A stretch of 32,620 nt of DNA from JBDRNO01 sp043811005 (GTDB lineage Bacteria > Bacteroidota > Bacteroidia > NORP154). Both the position numbers and the translations under genes were made by a program. The notes under the pieces were generated by a model. It did no database searches and was not told the origin of the DNA. It saw only the letters and a program-made list of their open reading frames with translations. How positions within the stretch are numbered: position 1 is the first letter of the stretch; every line of letters starts with the position of its first letter. The stretch spans positions 1 to 32,620 of the forward strand of contig JBDRNO010000286.1 of assembly GCA_043811005.1 (NCBI GenBank), written 5' to 3'. Positions 16,734-22,937 of this stretch are shown here, one piece after another.

Positions 16734-17639
16734 ATGAAAGCACAAACAAAATGGAGTTGGTTAATTGCCATTTACCTTTTTCTTGCCGGACTCGGTGGAG
16801 GCGCTTATGTAGCAGGTGTCATAGCTGATTTTGCCGGGTGGACAACCGGCATATCCAAAATAGGAATTTTATTAGGATTCCCATGCGTCTTTATAGGATG
16901 TATGTGCCTGATAGCGCACCTGGGTAAGCCGGCAAAATTCTGGCGTGCTTTTATGAGACCAGGTACCTCTTGGATCGCACGGGGTACAATCATCATTTCA
17001 ACCTTTATGATTCTGGACTTCTTACATATTATACTATGGATATGGCCTTTCCCTGAGGTACTTGGATCATCTGAAGTGCTGAGATACCATATAGGTATTC
17101 TTGGAGTGATATTTGCATTTGGTACTATGATATATACAGGAATACTTTTGGGAGCTTCCAGGCCTATAGCTTTCTGGAGTACAGCCATGCTGCCACTTCT
17201 TTTTCTTGTATCTGCTTTATCAACCGGCTTCATGACTGTGATCCTGTTCAGTTCTGCTGCAGGTATAGAAAATGAAGGTTTGGCTTTACTGGAAAGAATG
17301 GACATAATACTCATAATACTTGAGATTTTCGTATTGGCTTTTTACCTGCAGGGAACACACAGGGTTTCCGAATCACGTGCCTCAGCAAAACTTGTGCTCT
17401 CTGGGGCAGTAGCTCCCTTATTCTGGTTTGGAGTAGCAATCCTTGGACTCTTAGTTCCCCTGGTATTAGATTTGATGGGAATGTTTGCTCTTACAGGTTG
17501 CGGGACACAGACAGTCATACTGCTCGCATCTGCTTCCGGAATAATAGGTGGATTGTTTTTGAGACAAGTCATTCTTTCAGGTGGAATCCATGCACCTCTT
17601 AAATCAGGTCGTTTTGAGTATGGTCTGACTAACGTATAG
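16734..17639 (+). CDS. NrfD/PsrC-like membrane anchor subunit
   Basis: 301 residues with about eight hydrophobic helices (near 10-32, 42-62, 83-105, 118-140, 146-170, 187-205, 221-245, 255-285). The segment HLGKPAKFWRAFMRPGTSW after the second helix is the family's usual loop. NrfD-family subunits anchor Mo/FeS complexes and exchange electrons with the quinone pool, with or without proton movement. It sits directly after the Mo and FeS subunit genes and before a terminator hairpin (17678-17711). It is therefore the third and last gene of the complex operon. No haem-binding pattern was seen. Confidence 0.88.
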   Translation: MKAQTKWSWLIAIYLFLAGLGGGAYVAGVIADFAGWTTGISKIGILLGFPCVFIGCMCLIAHLGKPAKFWRAFMRPGTSWIARGTIIISTFMILDFLHIILWIWPFPEVLGSSEVLRYHIGILGVIFAFGTMIYTGILLGASRPIAFWSTAMLPLLFLVSALSTGFMTVILFSSAAGIENEGLALLERMDIILIILEIFVLAFYLQGTHRVSESRASAKLVLSGAVAPLFWFGVAILGLLVPLVLDLMGMFALTGCGTQTVILLASASGIIGGLFLRQVILSGGIHAPLKSGRFEYGLTNV

Positions 17640-17677
17640 TTTTTACTTCTATTATTTAAGAAAACACAAGTATAACT

Positions 17678-17714
17678 AAGGTCTTGTTTATTATATTACA
17701 AACAAGACCTTTTA
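17678..17714 (+). terminator. Terminator after the Mo/FeS/NrfD operon
   Basis: AAGGTCTTGTTT (17678-17689) pairs perfectly with 17700-17711 around a 10-nt loop, then TTT. It overlaps the 5' extension of the next open frame. This is one reason to place the start of that gene downstream, at 17729. Confidence 0.65.
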
Positions 17715-17728
17715 AATATAATTTAATT

Positions 17729-19873
17729 GTGAACAAACCTATAAGTGATCTAAAATACTTTCTTAGCCCACGTTCTATTGCCATTATCGGGGCTTCTAAT
17801 AATTTATCCATCATTAGTGGCAAACCGCTTCATTTTTTACAAATGCATGATTACAAAGGCAAAATTTTTCCTGTAAACCCAAAATATGATGAACTCGGTG
17901 GATTGCCATGCTACAAAAGCATTATGGACGTTTCTGAACCGGTTGACCTGGCACTTCTTGCAGTAAATTATAAACTGGTTCTGCCTATGTTGAAACAGTG
18001 TGTAGATAAGGGTGTTAAGTTTGCCACGATCTTTGCTTCCGGCTTTGCCGAATCAGGTGAAGAGGGAATAGTACTGCAAAAACAGATAGCGGAACTGGCA
18101 AAAGAGTTTGGTATGGGAATTTGTGGTCCTAACTGCCAGGGATCAGTCAGCTTAAAAGACCGTGCGATCGGTGGTTTCAGCGCCTCCCTTGGAGTAAAAC
18201 CTTTATATGAGGGACCAATAGGTTATGTTACTCAAAGTGGCGCTTTGGGCTATTCAATATTCAGTCTTGCACAGGAAGCCGGTGTTGGATTTAGTTATGT
18301 TGCCAGTACAGGTAATGAAGTTGACCTCCATACCCTTGATTTCATGGAATTTATACTGGAAGACCCTGGCACAAAGATGGTAATAAGTTACCTTGAAGGC
18401 ATCAAGGATGGTAAGCAGTTTTTTCGCCTGGCAGACAGAGCCCTGGAGTTGGGCAAGCCAATTGTTGCGTTGAAAGCAGGCCGTTCTGAGGTTGGACAAA
18501 AAGCGGCTTCTTCTCATACTGCTTCTCTTACAGGATCAGATGCGGTGTGTGATGCCTTTTTCCGTCAAAAAGGAATAATCAGAGTTAATGATATTGAAGA
18601 TATGATAGATGTTGCTGCACTTATGCAACGAATACCCGCACTTCCTGAAGGTATAGGAATCGGACTTATCACAACTTCAGGTGGTGGTGGAATACTGATG
18701 GCTGACGAAGCTTCCGATATGAATCTTGATATCCCTGAATTGGATGCCAAAACTACAGACGCCATTATGAAAGTTATTCCACCATACGGTTCAGCGCTAA
18801 ATCCTGTAGATGTTACTGCCCAGGTGATCAACGAAGCTGAAGATTTCATGAAGGTACTACAGGCAATGACAGCAAATCCTGACATTGACGCCCTGGTGAT
18901 TGTTGTTACCCAGATAACAGGAGAACCAGGCAGGCAAATGGCAGTGGATATAACAAAGATGTCAAAGATCTCTAAAAAGCCGATAACCGTTGCCTGGACA
19001 ACTGGTGACAATCTTGTTGGCGACAATCTGAAAATATTGGCTAAAGGTGGAGTGCAATATTATAAATCCCCTGTCAGAGCTGTTAGAGCAATGGGAGCAA
19101 TTATGAAATTCAGCGCTTTCCGAAAAAAAGTCCTGTCAAGAAAAAAAATTGATGTAAAAGAAAGTGTTGCAGGCAAAACACGCGATGATGCAATATCTTT
19201 CCTGGCTGATAAAAAACGCAACCTCACCGAGCATGAGGGGAAAGAGTTACTTGCTTTATACAATATTCCTGTTACAAAGGAATACATTGCCACATCAGAG
19301 GAACACGCTGTCATTATTGCAGAAAAGATCGGGTATCCGCTGGCAATAAAAATTGATTCCCCGGATATACTTCACAAAACAGAAGCAGGTGGTTTAAAAC
19401 TAAATATCAGAGATCAAAAGGAATTGGTAAATGCCTATAATGAAGTATTAAAAAATGCCGGTAGTTATAATCCCAAAGCCCACATAAACGGTGTATTGGT
19501 GCAGGAGATGGTTAGTGGTGGTACCGAAGTGATTGTAGGCATTAACAATGACCCTCAATTCGGCCCTACGGTTATGTTCGGGCTGGGAGGTATATTCGTA
19601 GAGGTACTTAAGGATGTTTCTCTTCGTGTAACTCCATTGACCCATGATGATGCAATGGAAATGATAAAAGAGATAAAGGGTTATAAAGTTTTGACAGGAG
19701 CCCGTGGCAAAGCCAAAGCCGACATTCACGCAATTGCTGATGTTTTGGCCAAAGTAAGTCGTATGGCTCTCGACCTGGAGGATCAAATGGCAGAACTCGA
19801 CATCAATCCCCTCATCGTATTACCTGAAGGACAAGGCGTACGTGTTGCGGATGCGCTTGTTATAAAAAAGTAA
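17729..19873 (+). CDS. ADP-forming acyl-CoA synthetase (acetate--CoA ligase type), fused alpha-beta
   Basis: Converts an acyl-CoA, ADP and phosphate to the acid, CoA and ATP (reversible); an ATP-yielding step in anaerobes. The open frame runs back to a TTG at 17684, but that region is the terminator hairpin and gives an unnatural leader. The GTG at 17729 (VNKPISDLKYFLSPRSIAI) is chosen, giving 714 residues. Domains: CoA-binding Rossmann (SIAIIGASNN), succinyl-CoA-ligase-like domains with the phosphorylatable His263 in SSHTASLTGSD, and a C-terminal ATP-grasp domain (about 490-714; NLTEHEGKELLALYNIPVTKE, VGINNDPQFGPTVMFGLGG). Acetate, branched-chain or aryl acids are all possible substrates. 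It lies just after the Mo-enzyme genes on the same strand, which suggests, but does not prove, that both act on one acyl-CoA pathway. Confidence 0.9.
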   Translation: MNKPISDLKYFLSPRSIAIIGASNNLSIISGKPLHFLQMHDYKGKIFPVNPKYDELGGLPCYKSIMDVSEPVDLALLAVNYKLVLPMLKQCVDKGVKFATIFASGFAESGEEGIVLQKQIAELAKEFGMGICGPNCQGSVSLKDRAIGGFSASLGVKPLYEGPIGYVTQSGALGYSIFSLAQEAGVGFSYVASTGNEVDLHTLDFMEFILEDPGTKMVISYLEGIKDGKQFFRLADRALELGKPIVALKAGRSEVGQKAASSHTASLTGSDAVCDAFFRQKGIIRVNDIEDMIDVAALMQRIPALPEGIGIGLITTSGGGGILMADEASDMNLDIPELDAKTTDAIMKVIPPYGSALNPVDVTAQVINEAEDFMKVLQAMTANPDIDALVIVVTQITGEPGRQMAVDITKMSKISKKPITVAWTTGDNLVGDNLKILAKGGVQYYKSPVRAVRAMGAIMKFSAFRKKVLSRKKIDVKESVAGKTRDDAISFLADKKRNLTEHEGKELLALYNIPVTKEYIATSEEHAVIIAEKIGYPLAIKIDSPDILHKTEAGGLKLNIRDQKELVNAYNEVLKNAGSYNPKAHINGVLVQEMVSGGTEVIVGINNDPQFGPTVMFGLGGIFVEVLKDVSLRVTPLTHDDAMEMIKEIKGYKVLTGARGKAKADIHAIADVLAKVSRMALDLEDQMAELDINPLIVLPEGQGVRVADALVIKK

Positions 19874-19886
19874 GAACATAACTACG

Positions 19887-19903
19887 TCCGCCAGTCTGGC
19901 GGA
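19887..19903. repeat. TCCGCCAG palindrome copy
   Basis: TCCGCCAG, one base, then CTGGCGGA: a near-perfect 8-bp stem, 14 bp after the ligase stop. Confidence 0.65.
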
Positions 19904-19921
19904 TTAAAAAATGGAATTACT

Positions 19922-20101
19922 TAAAATTGTGTAAAGTGAAAATATGAGAACGTTGCTGGCTATTGGTAGTGATTAGTTCCCAATAATATTATCAATAAAA
20001 CCAGAAGCCAGAAACTAGTGACCAGAAACGGATTATTAAATACTAAAAGTTAAATTCTAAAATAAATTTCACTACAATATTGAAATTCAGATCCTATAAA
20101 A
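19922..20101. repeat. Dispersed repeat unit: word hairpin plus conserved tail (copy 1)
   Basis: A left flank with GTGAAAATATGA is followed by a G/T-rich arm (19952-19980, CTGGCTATTGGTAG), a loop with AATAATATTA, an A/C-rich arm (20000-20029, CCAGAAGCCAGAAA) and a tail ending AAATTCAGATCCTATAAA. The unit at 21131-21336 has the same order and similar flank, loop and tail, so the two are copies of one element of about 180-205 bp. No coding sequence. Confidence 0.65.
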
Positions 20102-20116
20102 ATAGAGACCTGTAAA

Positions 20117-20545
20117 TAGAAACCCAGTTGACAATTGACAATGACTATAACTATGACTATGACTATGACTTCCAGTATCTTTATCAACAATGATGGTTCC
20201 AGTTCATCAGTTTTCAGTTATCGGTTCCCGGATTGTCAGATTACCGGTTTCATGTTTACTAACCAATCAATTGAATATCGAAAATCTGAATGTAGAACGA
20301 TAAAACCGGCAAACCGAAAAACCGACAACTGAAAGCCGATAACCGATAAACCGAATAAATAATCAACCAAGCAACCTAATAACCCAAAACCCAATCCACA
20401 GTCAGCAATTTATAATTACTGTGACAATGACAATCGCAATAACAATATCCAATATCTAATATCCAGTATCCAGAAACCAGCAACCAGTAACCAGAAGCTG
20501 ATTATTTAATGCTCAAAGGTAAATCCTAGAATAAATGTTATTAAG
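20117..20545. repeat. Long compound array of drifting short-word repeats with inverted arms
   Basis: It starts with six-base units (ACTATG, about 20145-20170). A left arm follows with words such as CAGTTATCGGTT and ACCGGTTT (20195-20250). A right arm (20300-20358) has complementary words such as AAACCGGC, AAACCG and CCGATAACCGATAA. From 20400 to 20490 short words change gradually from CAATGA-like through CAATAT and CCAGTA to CCAGAA. The tail (20490-20545) resembles the tails of the other units. An ORF through 20135-20332 (MTMTIT...) is only translated repeat. There is no gene in 19874-20619. Confidence 0.65.
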
Positions 20546-20576
20546 AATTTTCTAATCCCGTTACAATAAATAATAT

Positions 20577-20584
20577 ATCTTTGA
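20577..20584 (+). promoter_or_regulatory. Bacteroidota -7 promoter element
   Basis: TATCTTTG matches TAnnTTTG exactly, 36 nt before the ATG at 20620, a normal leader length. Confidence 0.55.
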
Positions 20585-20619
20585 CCAAAATTTAAGTCTA
20601 ACTAAAAACAATTAAAACT

Positions 20620-21081
20620 ATGGGAATAATTTGCGGAATTTCATTATCCCTGCTAGTTGTCGTAGCAGGTTTGTTCTTGTTGGCAAAGACCAAGAAAGAA
20701 CAATTAAACAACATGTTCACCTTTGCATCCTTTACAGTTATCATTTTAGGGATATTGTTAATGATAGCAACATTTTTCGGAGGGATGTGCCATGTAATGA
20801 GTAATAAATGCGGTGAACGCGGTATGTACCAGGAACGTCATTGTTTCATGAATGACTGCTGTTCTGAAAAACAAATGAACCATAAAAAGCACATGTCACA
20901 TGATATGTCTATGTGTGGCAAAGAACAAAAAATGGATGGAAAGCAAAGATGGGGCAAAAAAGGTAAGTGTTTTGGAGGTGAAATGTGCGACAAAAAAAAT
21001 TGTGATATGAAAGATTGCAAGAAAAAGCATATTAAAGTAGAAGTTCATGAAGAAATTGTGGAAGAAGAAGCAGAGGAATAA
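20620..21081 (+). CDS. Small membrane protein with Cys/His/Met-rich C-terminal tail
   Basis: 153 residues. Two hydrophobic helices (about 3-22 and 34-54) are followed by a soluble tail of about 95 residues. The tail has ten cysteines (57, 64, 75, 80, 81, 99, 117, 123, 128, 133), several His, many Met and many Lys, and ends in the acidic stretch EEIVEEEAEE. This composition suits soft-metal binding (copper, nickel, silver or zinc), though no named metallochaperone motif is present. I do not recognise a family. It stands alone, with a good -7 element at 20577, and both flanks are filled with repeat units. Codon use looks like that of its neighbours, so it is probably expressed. The side of the membrane holding the tail is not certain. 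Confidence 0.7.
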   Translation: MGIICGISLSLLVVVAGLFLLAKTKKEQLNNMFTFASFTVIILGILLMIATFFGGMCHVMSNKCGERGMYQERHCFMNDCCSEKQMNHKKHMSHDMSMCGKEQKMDGKQRWGKKGKCFGGEMCDKKNCDMKDCKKKHIKVEVHEEIVEEEAEE

Positions 21082-21130
21082 GATACTGCATTAGCAATAT
21101 AAAGAACATAACTTTGTAAATTGTTAAAAA

Positions 21131-21336
21131 GGAAAATTGTATTAAATTTGAGTGAAAAAAATATGATATAGTCACTGGTTTCTGGTTACTGGTGGCTGGT
21201 AGGGATTACTTCCCTATAATATTAGAAAAAAACCAGTAGCTAGAAACCAGATACCAGTGGCTGTATATTAAAAACACAAAGGACAGATTTTAATATAAGT
21301 TCATTAAAAACATTAAAATTCAGATACTATAAAGGC
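21131..21336. repeat. Dispersed repeat unit: word hairpin plus conserved tail (copy 2)
   Basis: The left flank has GTGAAAAAAATATGA. The left arm is 21172-21205 (CACTGGTTTCTGGTTACTGG) and the right arm 21231-21263 (ACCAGTAGCTAGAAACCAG). A small inner stem, TAGGGA/TCCCTA, is at the loop. The tail ends AAATTCAGATACTATAAA. It is homologous in order and sequence to 19922-20101. Confidence 0.65.
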
Positions 21337-21363
21337 CTGAACGGATAGTTCAGGCCTTTTTTT
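21331..21363 (+). terminator. Strong intrinsic terminator
   Basis: AAAGGCCTGAAC (21331-21342) pairs perfectly with 21348-21359 around GGATA and runs into a T-tract. It ends transcription from 20620 before the gene at 21481. Its left arm begins at the end of the repeat tail. Confidence 0.8.
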
Positions 21364-21377
21364 GCTTGAAAAACGTC

Positions 21378-21385
21378 TATATTTG
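21378..21385 (+). promoter_or_regulatory. Bacteroidota -7 promoter element
   Basis: TATATTTG matches TAnnTTTG exactly, 96 nt before the ATG at 21481 and just after the terminator. Confidence 0.5.
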
Positions 21386-21441
21386 TAAATAATTTTAATT
21401 CTATTTCAAAGTCACCAGGAACGCTAAGTTTTTGCTTTGCG

Positions 21442-21457
21442 TCCGCCAGTTGGCTGA
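21442..21457. repeat. Decayed TCCGCCAG palindrome copy
   Basis: TCCGCCAGTTGGCTGA keeps the left arm and most of the right arm of the palindrome. It lies 24 bp before the gene at 21481. Confidence 0.5.
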
Positions 21458-21480
21458 TTGCGAGACACAATTTATTCCAC

Positions 21481-22590
21481 ATGAAAAATAAAACAATCTT
21501 AATCTTAGGCGGCTACGGGGCAACGGGCAGGGTTATTTCCCGGCTGCTTCTAAAGGAAACAGATGTAAACATCATTATTGCCGGACGCAGTATAGAAAAA
21601 GCAAATGAACTATCTGCTGTTCTGAATAAAGAATACCCGGATAATCGTACTTCCGCATGTTTTGCAGACGCATCCGATTATCAAAGCTTACTCGATGCTT
21701 TTAAAGTTGTTTCTATGGTGTTGGTAGCTTCTGCAACTACTCAGCACGTTAAACATGTTGCAGAAGCGGCTCTTTACTCAGGAATAGATTACCTCGATAT
21801 TCATTACCAGCAAAATATTGTACCGGTTCTGAATGAGCTGGTACCAAAAATAGAAAATTCCGGTCTTTGTTTTATTACCCAGGCAGGTTTCCATCCGGGA
21901 CTACCCTCTGTTTTTGTGCGTCATGCAGCGCCTCATTTTGACCAATACAAAAAAGCAATTATCGCAATGGCAATGAATATAAGGATTGAGAAATCTGAAT
22001 CGATATATGAAATTGTTGACGAGATTTCAGATTATAAGGCAGATATTTTCAAAGACGGGAAGTGGAAAAGAGGCGACTATAAAGATGTGAAGAAAATTGA
22101 CCTTGGTCCATTTTTTGGTGTTCGTCCGTGTTTCCCTATTCAATTGGAGGAAATGCGTCCCTTGCCTGGGATGTTCCACCTGGAGGATACCGGTGTTTAT
22201 GTTGCCGGGTTCAACTGGTTCGTTGATAACATCGTCTTTCCGTTGGCAATGATATTGAATAAGATCAAAAAGGGATTTGGAAGAGACTTTATAGCAAGCT
22301 TAATGGTGTGGGGGATCAATACTTTTTCCCCTTCACGGCTAAGCGTGTATTTTGTTTTGGAAGCTGAGGGAGAAAAGCAAGGGAAACCGGTAAAAGTGAG
22401 AATTTCGGCTGAGCATGAAGAGGGATATGATTTTACGGCTATACCGGTAGTTGCTTTAATACTCCAATATCTTGACGGAACCATTAAAAAACCCGGGCTT
22501 TGGATGATGGGACACCTCGTTGACACCGGGCGATTGATGAATGATATGGAGAGGATGGGGGTTGAAATTGAAGTACTGATTACAGACTAG
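21481..22590 (+). CDS. Saccharopine dehydrogenase-like NAD(P)-binding protein
   Basis: 369 residues. An N-terminal Rossmann fold begins ILILGGYGATGRVISRLLL (GxxGxxG type), followed by an IIIAGRSIEKANEL strand with a basic residue, which favours NADP(H). The middle (VLVASATTQHVKHVAEAALYSGIDYLDIHYQQ) and TQAGFHPGLPSVFVRHAAPHFDQ match the saccharopine dehydrogenase/reductase NADP-binding family. The C-terminal half is a substrate domain. Many members act on substrates other than saccharopine, so the reaction is not assigned. It is a single gene between the terminator at 21331 and the MITE-like element at 22604. The ATG at 21481 is the first and natural start. Confidence 0.8.
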   Translation: MKNKTILILGGYGATGRVISRLLLKETDVNIIIAGRSIEKANELSAVLNKEYPDNRTSACFADASDYQSLLDAFKVVSMVLVASATTQHVKHVAEAALYSGIDYLDIHYQQNIVPVLNELVPKIENSGLCFITQAGFHPGLPSVFVRHAAPHFDQYKKAIIAMAMNIRIEKSESIYEIVDEISDYKADIFKDGKWKRGDYKDVKKIDLGPFFGVRPCFPIQLEEMRPLPGMFHLEDTGVYVAGFNWFVDNIVFPLAMILNKIKKGFGRDFIASLMVWGINTFSPSRLSVYFVLEAEGEKQGKPVKVRISAEHEEGYDFTAIPVVALILQYLDGTIKKPGLWMMGHLVDTGRLMNDMERMGVEIEVLITD

Positions 22591-22603
22591 GGCAGGATGT
22601 ATG

Positions 22604-22840
22604 ATTAGTGTCTGTCTATAAAGTCAAAGATTTTTTAAAATGAAAATTTCAAATCTCAAATCTCAAATCTCAAAAAATGAACTATGAAGTATGAAAAAGA
22701 CCTTGGTGAAAGATTTCTGCAGTTTATTTATCCTATTACTTTTTTTCATACCCTCTTTGTAATTTGAGATTTGTAATTTGAGATTTGTGACTTTTTACTA
22801 TTTTTATGACATTATGGACAAACACTAATTAGCGTCTGTC
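22604..22840. mobile_element. MITE-like element with terminal inverted repeats and internal AAATCTC/GAGATTT arms
   Basis: ATTAGTGTCTGTC (22604-22616) is inverted at 22817-22829 with one mismatch, and a direct copy (ATTAGCGTCTGTC, 22828-22840) follows directly. Inside, a run of CAAATCTCAAATCTC (near 22645-22672) faces TTTGAGATTTG repeats (22763-22787), so the whole 226 bp can fold back on itself. It carries no ORF. It fills most of the 347-bp gap between the genes at 22590 and 22938. Confidence 0.55.
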
Positions 22841-22937
22841 TCTAAAGTCGGATACAATAGCTGAAATCGAATGAATTATTTAGGTAATTTTATCAATAAG
22901 TTTTACACCCAATTATTTTTAATCAATAAGTTTTAAA

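Noticed and set aside
17684..17728. TTG start giving 15 extra residues on the acyl-CoA ligase
   Set aside because: The added segment is the terminator hairpin of the upstream operon; the GTG at 17729 gives the usual N-terminus.
20135..20332. Open frame starting MTMTITMTMTMTSS
   Set aside because: It is a translation of six-base ACTATG repeats and inverted word repeats, with no signal, family or sensible composition.
20400..20500. Possible CRISPR array in the CCAG-type repeats
   Set aside because: Units are only about 6 bases, change gradually, and have no unique spacers of constant length; no cas gene is present.
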